Shown here one piece after another: positions 16,682 to 25,136 of a DNA stretch of 53,625 nucleotides (position 1 is the stretch's first letter; each line of letters opens with the position of its first letter). This stretch comes from Thermotogae bacterium (GTDB lineage Bacteria > Thermotogota > Thermotogae > Mesoaciditogales > Mesoaciditogaceae), in assembly GCA_026988035.1 (NCBI GenBank), contig JALSLY010000045.1, forward strand, positions 1-53,625, in the 5' to 3' direction. Below the pieces are notes generated by a model. That model made no database searches and was not told where the DNA came from. It saw only the letters and a list, made by a program, of their open reading frames with translations. Both the position numbers and the translations under genes were made by a program.

Positions 16682-17961
16682 AGTGCAACACCCTCAAGAT
16701 CGTGGAATTCGTAGTCTTCGATCTTCACTCTTGCGATATCTCCGCTTTTCAGAGATTTTGAAGATGTAAAATGCACATATCCATCTATTTCAGGAGCATC
16801 CATGTAAGTTCTTCCAATATATATCCCATCTTTTCCGCTTTCCACGATAACGTTCAAGACCTTTCCGATACGATTTTTGTTCTTACTAAGGCTTATTTTT
16901 TCTTGTATCCTCATAATTCGATCGTAACGTTTTTTTGCTATGATTTTTGGAACTTTTGATTTGATTGAGTAAGCATCTGTATCTTCTTCATCTGAGTAAA
17001 TAAAAGCTCCGAGTCTATCAAATTCTATCTCACGCATAAAATTTACCAATTTTTCGAAGTCTTCATCGGTTTCTCCTGGGAAGCCAACCATCACTGTTGT
17101 ACGAAGAATTGCGTCTTCAATCGACTCTTTGATCTTCAAAAATTTGGCCTTTAAACCTTTCACATCTGGATTACGGTGCATTTTTTCGAGTATTTTAGGT
17201 GACGCATGCTGAATGGGAATGTCAAAGTAGTGCAAAAAATGACGCGAATGCTTTACGAATTCTATTAATTCGTTTGTAACACCGTCAGGGTAGAGATATA
17301 GTAATCTAACCCAAAAATCGCCATTTATTTCATCGATCGCATGCGTTAAATGAACAAGGTTCTTGTACTCATCATGATATTGAGTTAGATCTTGAGAGAC
17401 AAGTATGATTTCGCGCTTCCCACTTTTAACCAAAAATTTTGCCTCCTTGACAATATCGCCGATTGATCTGTTCTTTAGAGGTCCTTTAATGTGTGGTATA
17501 GCACAAAAAGCACAGTGTCTGCTACAGCCATCTCCGACTTTCACATAAGCATAAGGTTTATCATCGATTTTCCTTCCGGAGAATTCATAAGTGGGCTGAG
17601 GAGTTCCCACAAAATCATATGATTTCTCAACAGCTTCAACTATCTTTTTAGGACTTACAACACCCAAATAAGCATCCACTTCTGGTATTCCACTGCGCAA
17701 TTCGTGCATGTACCTTTGAACAAGGCAACCGTGGACGATCAATCTGACAGGCTTCTTTTGCTTACACTTTACCACATGAAATATTTCGTTGATGGATTCT
17801 TCCTTTGCCGCTGCTATAAAACCACAAGTATTAACGATCGCGACATCTGCATTTTCCAGATCGTCGACGATCTCGTAACCACTATGAGTTAAAAGTTCTG
17901 CAATAACTAAAGAATCCGCCTCATTTTTTGGGCAGCCAAGTACATCGATCCAAACTTTCAC
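16678..17961 (-). CDS. rimO: ribosomal protein S12 methylthiotransferase RimO
   Basis: A 427-residue radical-SAM enzyme that methylthiolates Asp88 of ribosomal protein S12. It has VLGCPKNEADS with C10, then C46 and C79 for the N-terminal cluster, and C146-x3-C150-x2-C153 (GDGCSRHCAFCAIPHIKG) for the radical-SAM cluster; a TRAM domain ends the protein. LGCPKNxADS distinguishes RimO from MiaB and MtaB. Overlaps DUF4416 and pgsA by four bases each. Confidence 0.95.
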   Translation of the reverse strand: MKVWIDVLGCPKNEADSLVIAELLTHSGYEIVDDLENADVAIVNTCGFIAAAKEESINEIFHVVKCKQKKPVRLIVHGCLVQRYMHELRSGIPEVDAYLGVVSPKKIVEAVEKSYDFVGTPQPTYEFSGRKIDDKPYAYVKVGDGCSRHCAFCAIPHIKGPLKNRSIGDIVKEAKFLVKSGKREIILVSQDLTQYHDEYKNLVHLTHAIDEINGDFWVRLLYLYPDGVTNELIEFVKHSRHFLHYFDIPIQHASPKILEKMHRNPDVKGLKAKFLKIKESIEDAILRTTVMVGFPGETDEDFEKLVNFMREIEFDRLGAFIYSDEEDTDAYSIKSKVPKIIAKKRYDRIMRIQEKISLSKNKNRIGKVLNVIVESGKDGIYIGRTYMDAPEIDGYVHFTSSKSLKSGDIARVKIEDYEFHDLEGVAL

Positions 17962-18497
17962 TTTTTTGAATTCCTTCTTTTTTTCATATAGAGTGCTCTG
18001 ATTTTTTCAAGCTCTTCTATGTACTCTGGTGTCCTATAGTTGGGGTAGGTCATTTCCCACGGACGAAAGTGCCCTCCAAGGAAAAGCAGCGTGATCTCAG
18101 CATATATACCGTGTTTGAGATATATTCTGTTACCCCACTGTTTGGTGGAAGCAAGCACAAATTGACTGTGGTGGATGTAACCAGCATCTATGTTAACGAT
18201 CCTGTTTTTATTTACAGCGAGTTTCATCTCCACAGAATTTGTAAAGCTTTTGGCATCTGCAAGCTCAAACGGATGTATTAAAGGCTTAAAGCTCACTATT
18301 CTGCTTTCAAGCCCTTCGCCCATTTCTTTGTTGTAATAGGAAGTGAAAGTAGAAAAATCCAAAGGCTTCGAAACGAAATCAATCTCCCCAAATTTAGGGA
18401 TAAGGAGATCTAAGACGTCCTTAAACCTATATTGTAAACCACTTCCAAAGATTACACATACTAAATTTACCAAATCAGGGAGCTTAACCTGTCCCAA
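17958..18497 (-). CDS. DUF4416 family protein
   Basis: A 179-residue protein matching the DUF4416 family: FGEIDFVSKPLDFSTFTSYYNKEMG, LADAKSFTNSVE, RIVNIDAGYIHHSQFVLASTK and HFRPWEMTYPNYRTPEYIE. The function is unknown, although members are sometimes annotated as GTP-binding without a clear P-loop, and none is visible here. The start is TTG 18497 with GGTGAT five bases upstream. It is the first gene of the rimO-pgsA-thpR-recA operon. Confidence 0.85.
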   Translation of the reverse strand: MGQVKLPDLVNLVCVIFGSGLQYRFKDVLDLLIPKFGEIDFVSKPLDFSTFTSYYNKEMGEGLESRIVSFKPLIHPFELADAKSFTNSVEMKLAVNKNRIVNIDAGYIHHSQFVLASTKQWGNRIYLKHGIYAEITLLFLGGHFRPWEMTYPNYRTPEYIEELEKIRALYMKKRRNSKK

Positions 18498-18514
18498 CCA
18501 TGATCACCAATAAA

Positions 18515-18523
18515 ATTATAACA
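18515..18523 (-). promoter_or_regulatory. extended -10 promoter of the DUF4416-rimO-recA operon
   Basis: TGTTATAAT on the minus strand is a perfect extended -10 (TGnTATAAT) 18 bases before the DUF4416 start. The -35 region would lie inside the permease gene and is weak, which suits an extended -10 promoter. Confidence 0.6.
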
Positions 18524-18526
18524 TAC

Positions 18527-19198
18527 TCAAACTCCCGGAATCTTAACTTTTTTCTCCAAGTTAGAAAAGAGCCAAGTTATAACAAGTATAACTGAGAGAT
18601 AAATTAAGGCAACCCCAGAGAAAACGTTCATAAATTCAAAATTTCTACTTGCTACAAATTCTCCTTGTGCCGTGAGCTCTGGAACACCCACGAGGTAAGC
18701 CAAAGAAGTGTACTTTATTAGGTAAACAAACTCGTTTGTCCAAGATGGTATAACTTTTCTGAGAGCTTGTGGCATTATCACAAGGCGAATTGACTGCCAT
18801 TTCGTCATTCCGATGGAAAATGCGGCCTTCATTTGTCCTCTTTCTACCGATTGGATCGCACCACGTATGTACTCAGCTTGGTAAGCACCACTGTTTAAGG
18901 AGAAACTTATTATAGATGCTACGAGCGGAGAAAGGTGTATACCGATCTGTGGAAGAGAAAAATACAAAATGAAAAGTTGGACTAAAAGAGGAGTTCCGCG
19001 TATAAGTTCCACATAAGCGGTGGAAAGTGTGTAAGAAAATTTTCCACCATATACTCTAAGAATAGCAATGAGCATTCCAATACCCAATCCAAATATTATA
19101 GAGATGATCGCAAGTTCCATTGTGAATTTCAATCCATCCATGAGCAAAGGAAGAGCTTGAAAAAACACTTCAATGAAATGTGTCATTTTTCTCTCCAA
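18527..19198 (-). CDS. polar amino-acid ABC transporter permease
   Basis: A 223-residue permease of the His/Glu/Gln/Arg/opine type, with five membrane spans and the EAA loop ([37 protein letters not shown]) near residues 125-161. It pairs with the second permease (19923-20594) to form the membrane channel. The start overlaps the end of the ATPase gene by 16 bases. Confidence 0.92.
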   Translation of the reverse strand: MERKMTHFIEVFFQALPLLMDGLKFTMELAIISIIFGLGIGMLIAILRVYGGKFSYTLSTAYVELIRGTPLLVQLFILYFSLPQIGIHLSPLVASIISFSLNSGAYQAEYIRGAIQSVERGQMKAAFSIGMTKWQSIRLVIMPQALRKVIPSWTNEFVYLIKYTSLAYLVGVPELTAQGEFVASRNFEFMNVFSGVALIYLSVILVITWLFSNLEKKVKIPGV

Positions 19199-19926
19199 AA
19201 TTTAGTGAATTGATTGAGAAATTGATGAGTACGCTCTTTTTCGGGAGCATTGAATATCTTTTCTGGGGTACCGCTTTCCACAATTTCACCATTTTCCATG
19301 AAGATGATCCTATCAGCTATCTCACGAACGAATCCCATTTCGTGTGTCACGATCAGCATAGTCATCCCGTCTAAAGCGAGTTTTCTCATAACTTCCAGCA
19401 CTTCACCGATCAGTTCGGGGTCAAGCGCTGAGGTTGGCTCATCAAACATTATTAAATCTGGTTCCATAGCAAGAGCACGCGCAATACCTACCCTTTGTTT
19501 TTGGCCTCCTGAAAGTTGAGCAGGATATGACTTTGCTTCAGAAGCAAGCCCTACTTTTCTAAGATTTTCCATTGCTAACTCTGTCGCTACACTTTTCTGA
19601 AGTTTTTTCACCTTTAGAGGTCCTATTCTGACATTGTCTAAGACGGTCAGATGGTTGAAAAGATTGAATTCTTGAAAAACCATGCCAATGCGTTGCCTTA
19701 TTTTTTCGATTCTCCGAGCTTTTATCACGTCTTGACCATTGAGCAGTATTTGACCACCGTCAGGTTCAACAAGTCTGTTTATACACTTCAGCATTGTTGA
19801 TTTTCCTGTACCAGATGGGCCGATTACCACAAGAGTTTCTGTCTTATCCATATCAAAAGAGATGTCCTTTAGAACTTCTTTGTTTTTATAGCGTTTTTTT
19901 AAGTTCTTAACTTCGAGAAGCTTCAT
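19183..19926 (-). CDS. polar amino-acid ABC transporter ATP-binding protein (GlnQ-like)
   Basis: A 247-residue ATPase with all motifs: Walker [10 protein letters not shown] (36-44), Q-loop MVFQEFNLF, signature [15 protein letters not shown], Walker [13 protein letters not shown] and H-loop LIVTHEM. It powers uptake through the two flanking permeases. Starts at the end of the upstream permease (four-base overlap). Confidence 0.95.
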   Translation of the reverse strand: MKLLEVKNLKKRYKNKEVLKDISFDMDKTETLVVIGPSGTGKSTMLKCINRLVEPDGGQILLNGQDVIKARRIEKIRQRIGMVFQEFNLFNHLTVLDNVRIGPLKVKKLQKSVATELAMENLRKVGLASEAKSYPAQLSGGQKQRVGIARALAMEPDLIMFDEPTSALDPELIGEVLEVMRKLALDGMTMLIVTHEMGFVREIADRIIFMENGEIVESGTPEKIFNAPEKERTHQFLNQFTKFWREK

Positions 19927-20594
19927 CCTCTTTCCACCCCTCTAACTTCGTATCCTGGAATGGCAAATCCCTTTTCCATAATGGAAACAAACTTGTTAGT
20001 TCCAAATGTTATGACGAAATATATCGCCGCGCACATCGAATAAATGAGAAGTGGCTCATAAGTAGTTGAAACGATATAAGTTCCCTCTCTCAAAAGTTCA
20101 GTTACTCCCAATGCGTACGCGATCGATGTATCTTTGAGGACAATTGTAAATTCATTTGTCATTGGAGCTATTGAGAATCTCACAGCTTGTGGGAAGCTTA
20201 TGTGAAAGAATGTTTGTACTCCTGTCATTCCTAACGAACGAGCGGCCATTATTTGTCCTTCTGAAACCGCGAGCAAAGCTCCACGGAAGATTTGAGATTG
20301 ATAGGCAGAACTCCTCAAGCCAAGTGAGATAACCGCGGCTATGAATGGGTCGAAACGGATACCGAAAGTTGGAAGCCCAAAGAAGATCATAAACATTATG
20401 ATCAATATTGGAATACTGCGGAGTACTCGTTCATAAGCGGTTGCAATAAAATTTAACCACCATTTGCCATAAACTTGGGCAAGCGCAACGAAAACTGCTA
20501 TTATGGCTCCAAGAAAGAGAGAGGTAACAGTCAGCTTGACCGTTACCCCAGTTCCTCTTAAAATCACACTCATAGAACTTAAAAAGAATTCCAT
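19923..20594 (-). CDS. polar amino-acid ABC transporter permease
   Basis: A 223-residue permease related to the one at 18527-19198. Its EAA loop is [37 protein letters not shown]. Two different permeases in one cluster indicate a heterodimeric channel. It lies 28 bases downstream of the binding-protein gene. Confidence 0.92.
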   Translation of the reverse strand: MEFFLSSMSVILRGTGVTVKLTVTSLFLGAIIAVFVALAQVYGKWWLNFIATAYERVLRSIPILIIMFMIFFGLPTFGIRFDPFIAAVISLGLRSSAYQSQIFRGALLAVSEGQIMAARSLGMTGVQTFFHISFPQAVRFSIAPMTNEFTIVLKDTSIAYALGVTELLREGTYIVSTTYEPLLIYSMCAAIYFVITFGTNKFVSIMEKGFAIPGYEVRGVERG

Positions 20595-20622
20595 CTTTTC
20601 ATCTTCTTAACTTTTTAACTTT

Positions 20623-21357
20623 CTATTTTCCAAAATACTTATCTATCAATTTGGACATCTTTCCAGAGCTTTTCACTTTTTTCAATCCGTCATTCAACTT
20701 GTTAAGAAGAGCTGTGTTTCCCTTTCTAACAGCGATTCCGTATGACTCTCCGGTGATCAGGATTGCGACTACCTTTACAGGTTTTACCTGTGCAAATCTT
20801 TCAGCTACAGGGCTGTCCAAAACAACCGCGTCAATTGCACCATTAAGTAACGCTTGAAGAGCGTATATGAAACTTTGATATCTTTTCACACCAGTTTCTT
20901 TTAATATTCCAGCTTTCACCAGATTATTCGTTACCCACAAGTCTCCAGTGGTTCCGGTTTGAACACCTATTTTGTGATTTCCGAAAAGTACTGTAACAGT
21001 GTATTTGGAGTTTTTGCCAACAATTACGTCTTGGTCGGCAAACCAGTAAGGGTTGGAGAAATCAACTACTTTTTGTCTTTCCTTGGTGATTGTCATTCCG
21101 GCAATTGCAATATCTATAACCCCGGCTTTTAATGCGGGAATAAGAGAATCAAAGGCCATATCTCTGATTTGTACATTGAAACCTTCCGTTTTTGCTATTG
21201 CGTTTATGAGATCCATATCAAACCCAACGTATTTTCCGTTTTGAACGTACTCAAAGGGTGGAAAATCAGCAGATGTTCCAACCACATAGGTTGTGGCCAA
21301 ACCCATTGAGAAAATCACACTTAATACGATTAAAAATACCAAAAAATTTCTTTTCAC
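20623..21357 (-). CDS. polar amino-acid ABC transporter substrate-binding protein
   Basis: A 244-residue exported protein. Residues 1-22 form a signal peptide (MKRNFLVFLIVLSVIFSMGLA). The mature part begins YVVGTSADFPPFEY and contains YVGFDMDLINAIAK and the IAGMTITKERQKVVDFSNPYW signature of SBP_bac_3. Because there is no cysteine after the signal, it is probably periplasmic rather than a lipoprotein. Substrate likely a polar or basic amino acid; not decided by sequence. First gene of the importer operon. Confidence 0.93.
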   Translation of the reverse strand: MKRNFLVFLIVLSVIFSMGLATTYVVGTSADFPPFEYVQNGKYVGFDMDLINAIAKTEGFNVQIRDMAFDSLIPALKAGVIDIAIAGMTITKERQKVVDFSNPYWFADQDVIVGKNSKYTVTVLFGNHKIGVQTGTTGDLWVTNNLVKAGILKETGVKRYQSFIYALQALLNGAIDAVVLDSPVAERFAQVKPVKVVAILITGESYGIAVRKGNTALLNKLNDGLKKVKSSGKMSKLIDKYFGK

Positions 21358-21386
21358 AAAAACACCCCCTTGTTAAATGTAACAGA

Positions 21387-21395
21387 ATTATACCA
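21387..21395 (-). promoter_or_regulatory. extended -10 promoter of the amino-acid importer operon
   Basis: TGGTATAAT on the minus strand is a perfect extended -10, 30 bases before the binding-protein start. The inverted repeat at 21403-21415 lies just upstream of it, in the -35 area. Confidence 0.55.
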
Positions 21396-21402
21396 TAACA
21401 TG

Positions 21403-21415
21403 AAGCAAATTGCTT
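21403..21415. promoter_or_regulatory. inverted repeat, putative operator of the amino-acid importer
   Basis: AAGCAA (21403-21408) and TTGCTT (21410-21415) are separated by one base. Its place at the -35 of the importer promoter suggests a repressor or activator site. No regulator gene is adjacent. Confidence 0.4.
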
Positions 21416-21431
21416 TGAGACCATTTAACAC

Positions 21432-21452
21432 GCACGTTGAGTTTTAACGTGC
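21432..21452. promoter_or_regulatory. inverted repeat, putative operator of thrS
   Basis: GCACGTT (21432-21438) and AACGTGC (21446-21452) are perfect 7-base arms with a 7-base spacer, directly upstream of the thrS extended -10. It could be a protein site or the start of an RNA hairpin, but it lies before the expected transcription start, so a protein site is preferred. Confidence 0.4.
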
Positions 21453-21458
21453 ACAAAA

Positions 21459-21467
21459 TGATATAAT
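21459..21467 (+). promoter_or_regulatory. extended -10 promoter of thrS
   Basis: TGATATAAT is a perfect extended -10 element. Transcription would begin near 21474, about 21 bases before the start codon; this leaves no room for a T-box leader. Confidence 0.6.
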
Positions 21468-21494
21468 ATCCAAAGTTGATTTGAAAGGAAGGAT

Positions 21495-23420
21495 GTGAGC
21501 CACTTGATCAAATTAATTTTCAATGGAAAGGAATACGAAGTCTCAAGTGGGGTTTTAAAAAATGTTGTAAAAGAATTGGGAATGAATTCAAAGATTGTAG
21601 GAGGAAAGATCGAAAACAAGATTGTCGATCTCTTCTACGAATCAAATGATGGAGAGCAAATAGAACTTTTCACGATCGATTCTCCCCAAGCCATGGAGCT
21701 TTACAGACACACTATGGCACACATTATGGCACAAGCAATACAAAGATTGTACAAAGATGCAAAGTTTGCGATAGGTCCAACAATAGAAAATGGATTTTAT
21801 TACGATATAGATCTTCCGGAGAAGATTAATGAAGATGAACTCATGCGTATAGAAAAGGAAATGAGAAAAATAATTGAAGAAGACATACCTTTGGAACATT
21901 TCGTTATGAAAAGTGAAGAGGCTATCCGATTTTTTGAGGAAAAAGGACAACCCTACAAGGTTGAACTAATAAAAGATCTTGGCACGGATACGATGAGTAT
22001 TTACAGACAAGGAGATTTCACTGATCTTTGTCGTGGACCTCATGTTCCGTCAACGGGTCTTGTAAAAAACTTTAAATTACTTAGTGTTTCAGGAGCCTAT
22101 TGGAGAGGCGACGAGCGCAACAAGATGCTCCAGAGAATATACGGAACGGCATTTTATAGGAGAGAAGACCTCGATGCGTACCTGAAAATGTTAGAAGAGG
22201 CTGAAAAGCGTGATCACAGAAAAATAGGACCCCAACTTGATCTCTTCTCCTTACATCCAGATGTAGCTCCTGGCATGATATTTTTTCATCCGAAAGGAGC
22301 TGTTGTCCGAAGAGAACTTGAGAAATTCTGGAGAGAAGAACACATCAAAGCTGGTTATGTAGAGGTCATAACACCTATGGTAATGAATGAAAATTTGTGG
22401 AGGCGGTCAGGACATTGGGATCATTACCGTGATAACATGTATTTTACTGAAAAAGAAGGACAAGCGTATGCGATAAAACCAATGAATTGTCCAGGTCATA
22501 TAATGATATATAAGACGAGTTCCCACAGCTATAGAGACTTGCCTTTGAGAATGTGTGAGCTTGGAACCGTTCACAGATATGAGCGCAGTGGAGTCGTACA
22601 TGGGCTTTTTAGAGCACGTGCGTTTACTCAAGATGATGCCCATATTTTTTGTACCCAAGAACAAATTGAGTCCGAGATCGTGGGAGTTATCAAACTTATA
22701 GACAAAACTTACAAACTTTTTGGATTTCCTTACAAAGTTGAACTTTCCACAAAGCCTGATGATGCCATGGGTTCTGATGAAATTTGGGAAGTTTCGACCT
22801 CAGCTCTTAAATCAGCTTTAGAGCATCTCGGAATGGAATATCAAGTAAATGAAGGAGACGGTGCATTTTATGGCCCCAAAATAGACTTTCACGTAAGAGA
22901 TTCCATAGGTAGAACGTGGCAATGTGCCACAATTCAGCTTGACTTTCTCATGCCAGAAAGATTTGATCTCAATTACACCGGATCAGATAACGTTGAGCAT
23001 AAGCCTGTTATGATTCACAGAGTCATATATGGTTCCCTTGAACGATTTATAGGTATATTGATAGAACACTATGCAGGTGCTTTTCCTACATGGATAGCAC
23101 CAGTTCAGACGATCGTTCTTCCGATATCAGAAAAGCATGTAAAATACGCGCAAAAGATTAAAAAGCAATTTGAAGATTTTGGGATACGCACAGAGGTTGA
23201 TGGAAGATCCCAAAAGATCAGTTATAAGATCAGAGAAGCGCAGCTAAAAAAGATTCCGTACATGTTGATTGTTGGAAGTAGAGAAATGGAAGCCAATTCG
23301 ATTGCTGTAAGAATAAGAAGTGGAAAAGATCTTGGAAGTATGAAAACACATGAATTTATTGAAAGAATTTCAGAAGAAATAAAAAACAGATATCAGAAAT
23401 CCATTTTTGAGGTGAAATAA
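21495..23420 (+). CDS. thrS: threonyl-tRNA synthetase
   Basis: A 641-residue class II synthetase. Residues 1-63 are a TGS domain ([15 protein letters not shown]), then the editing domain with [15 protein letters not shown] and later [14 protein letters not shown], then the catalytic core with MNCPGH, the motif 2 segment [12 protein letters not shown] and motif 3 near [16 protein letters not shown], and the anticodon-binding domain ([22 protein letters not shown]). GTG 21495 has AAAGGA five bases upstream; a TTG at 21504 would give the conventional MIKL start. It overlaps the kal start. Confidence 0.97.
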   Translation: MSHLIKLIFNGKEYEVSSGVLKNVVKELGMNSKIVGGKIENKIVDLFYESNDGEQIELFTIDSPQAMELYRHTMAHIMAQAIQRLYKDAKFAIGPTIENGFYYDIDLPEKINEDELMRIEKEMRKIIEEDIPLEHFVMKSEEAIRFFEEKGQPYKVELIKDLGTDTMSIYRQGDFTDLCRGPHVPSTGLVKNFKLLSVSGAYWRGDERNKMLQRIYGTAFYRREDLDAYLKMLEEAEKRDHRKIGPQLDLFSLHPDVAPGMIFFHPKGAVVRRELEKFWREEHIKAGYVEVITPMVMNENLWRRSGHWDHYRDNMYFTEKEGQAYAIKPMNCPGHIMIYKTSSHSYRDLPLRMCELGTVHRYERSGVVHGLFRARAFTQDDAHIFCTQEQIESEIVGVIKLIDKTYKLFGFPYKVELSTKPDDAMGSDEIWEVSTSALKSALEHLGMEYQVNEGDGAFYGPKIDFHVRDSIGRTWQCATIQLDFLMPERFDLNYTGSDNVEHKPVMIHRVIYGSLERFIGILIEHYAGAFPTWIAPVQTIVLPISEKHVKYAQKIKKQFEDFGIRTEVDGRSQKISYKIREAQLKKIPYMLIVGSREMEANSIAVRIRSGKDLGSMKTHEFIERISEEIKNRYQKSIFEVK

Positions 23421-23830
23421 TGGCTTACAAAGATTGGAATGGTTTACCGTCCATACGTGTTAGAATTTCTGAATCAGATGTTCATTACGCTGGAGGTCTC
23501 GTGGATGGAGCAAAAACTTTACAATTTTTCGGCGATGTGGCCACGGAACTTCTAATAAGGAACGATGGAGACGAAGGGTTATTCCGTGCATACGATATGG
23601 TTGAATTCCTTTCTCCAATTCATGCTGGTGATTATATAGAAGTATATGGTAAAATTGTTGAGTCTGGTAGGACATCTCGACGGATGTACTTTGAAGCTTT
23701 CAAAGTTATATCTCCCATTGGAGAGAATTCATCAGCGTGTGATGTTCTAAAAGAGCCAATTCTTGTCGCGAAGGCTTCTGGTGTTTGTGTAGTACCAATT
23801 GCTAAGCAACGTCATTCCAGCAAAGGATGA
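23420..23830 (+). CDS. kal: 3-aminobutyryl-CoA ammonia-lyase
   Basis: A 136-residue hotdog-fold protein with the Kal signature [51 protein letters not shown]. In lysine fermentation Kal releases ammonia from 3-aminobutyryl-CoA to give crotonyl-CoA. It begins at the very end of thrS (one-base overlap) and the next gene, kce, encodes the enzyme acting one step earlier in the same pathway. Confidence 0.88.
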   Translation: MAYKDWNGLPSIRVRISESDVHYAGGLVDGAKTLQFFGDVATELLIRNDGDEGLFRAYDMVEFLSPIHAGDYIEVYGKIVESGRTSRRMYFEAFKVISPIGENSSACDVLKEPILVAKASGVCVVPIAKQRHSSKG

Positions 23831-23835
23831 GTGAT

Positions 23836-24654
23836 ATGAGAAAACTTATCATAACTGCGGCTGTTTGTGGGGCTGAGGTTACAAGAAAACACACTCCTTA
23901 TATTCCGTTAACACCCGAAGAGATTTCAGAAGAAGCTTGTGCAGCCCGGGAAGCAGGAGCATCCATTGTTCATATTCATGTCAGAGACGAAAGGGGTAAT
24001 CCCACACAGAATGTAAAAGTCTTTAAGCGTACTATTGATCTCATACGCGCAAAGTGTCCTGATGTTATAATTCAGGTTTCAACTGGTGGAGCTGTTGGTA
24101 TGAGTGCAGAGGAAAGGCTTCAATCGATTTATGCCGATCCGGAAATGGCCACTTTGGATGTTGGAACAACAAATTTTGGAAATGATGTTTTTGTTAACGA
24201 TATGCCTTTGATAAGGCATTTTGCCAAGAAAATGAATGAAATGCACATTATGCCAGAATTTGAATGCTTTGAAATAGGACACATTTACAATGCCTTGAGA
24301 GTAGTCAAAGAAGGGCTCATAAAGAGGCATCTTCATTTCGATTTTGTGCTGGGTGTTCCAGGAGCATGCCCCGCGGATATACGAAATCTCGTTCGTATGG
24401 TTGAGAGCATTCCTCCGGAGGCTACATGGACTGTTGCCGGAATCGGAAAACATGAATTTGAAATGGCAGCGCATGCAATCGCCATGGGTGGAAATGTTAG
24501 AGTAGGGCTTGAAGATAACATTTATCTTTCTAAGGGTGTTCTTGCTAAATCCAATGCCGATCTTGTTGAAAAAGTTGTCAGGATGTCAAAAGAAATAGGA
24601 CGTGAAATTGCAACACCGCAGGAAGCACGAATTTTGCTTGAAATCAAAAACTGA
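23836..24654 (+). CDS. kce: 3-keto-5-aminohexanoate cleavage enzyme
   Basis: A 272-residue DUF849/BKACE-family protein. It opens RKLIITAAVCGAEVTRKHTPYIPLTPEEI and has the zinc-binding segment IVHIHVRDERGNP, TGGAVGMSAEERL, EFECFEIGHI and NVRVGLEDNIYLSKG. In lysine fermentation Kce reacts 3-keto-5-aminohexanoate with acetyl-CoA to acetoacetate and 3-aminobutyryl-CoA. Its partner kal is directly upstream. ATG 23836 is preferred to ATG 23827, which has no properly spaced ribosome site. Other lysine-pathway genes are not in the window. A different BKACE substrate remains possible. Confidence 0.85.
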   Translation: MRKLIITAAVCGAEVTRKHTPYIPLTPEEISEEACAAREAGASIVHIHVRDERGNPTQNVKVFKRTIDLIRAKCPDVIIQVSTGGAVGMSAEERLQSIYADPEMATLDVGTTNFGNDVFVNDMPLIRHFAKKMNEMHIMPEFECFEIGHIYNALRVVKEGLIKRHLHFDFVLGVPGACPADIRNLVRMVESIPPEATWTVAGIGKHEFEMAAHAIAMGGNVRVGLEDNIYLSKGVLAKSNADLVEKVVRMSKEIGREIATPQEARILLEIKN

Positions 24655-24683
24655 AATTATCGCAGAAAATAAAAACTCTTAAG

Positions 24684-24718
24684 AAGGAGGTGAGCCGTCT
24701 CGCAAGACGGACATAATG
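24684..24718 (+). promoter_or_regulatory. Shine-Dalgarno / hairpin / start codon arrangement of yajC
   Basis: AAGGAGGTGA (24684-24693) lies 22 bases before ATG 24716. Between them CCGTCT (24695-24700) and AGACGG (24705-24710) can form a 6-bp hairpin with loop CGCA, leaving ACATA before the ATG. Folding brings the ribosome site to an effective distance of about six bases. There is no other in-frame start nearby. A nine-codon mini-ORF (GTG 24690 to TAA 24714-24716) also overlaps the ATG. Confidence 0.65.
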
Positions 24719-25123
24719 TTTGAAAATTTTGTAGCATTTGCGGATGCCTCCGCACAAAAGGCAGCACCTACCACTCCATCTGGTGATGGAGGATTGGCTT
24801 CATCTGGTACTTTAACAATGCTCATATGGATAATCGCTTTGGGAGCCATTTTCTATTTCATGCTTATTTACCCGCAGAAAAAGCGAACAAAGAGCTTCAA
24901 CCAGATGATGAGTAATCTTAAAAGAGGTGACACCGTTATCACGATTGGTGGAATTGTTGGTAAGGTAACGGATATCAAAAAAAACACCATCAAGATCAGA
25001 ACTGCTGGAAATGATCTTGAAATCACTAAACGCTCTGTATCATCGATCGTGAAGGGAGAAGCAGTTTCAAATGATAACAATGGGAAGTCCAAGAACGATT
25101 CAAAATCCGATCTCATAAAATAA
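24716..25123 (+). CDS. yajC: preprotein translocase subunit YajC
   Basis: A 135-residue protein with one membrane span near residues 34-54 (TLTMLIWIIALGAIFYFMLIYPQKKR), the hallmark YPQKKRTKSFNQMMSNLKRGDTVITIGGIVGKV and a charged, disordered tail. YajC associates with SecDF during protein export, and secD and secF follow directly. The N-terminal 30 residues are rich in Ala, Pro and Gly. The translation start relies on a hairpin-separated ribosome site. Confidence 0.93.
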   Translation: MFENFVAFADASAQKAAPTTPSGDGGLASSGTLTMLIWIIALGAIFYFMLIYPQKKRTKSFNQMMSNLKRGDTVITIGGIVGKVTDIKKNTIKIRTAGNDLEITKRSVSSIVKGEAVSNDNNGKSKNDSKSDLIK

Positions 25124-25136
25124 CGAATCAGGGGGT

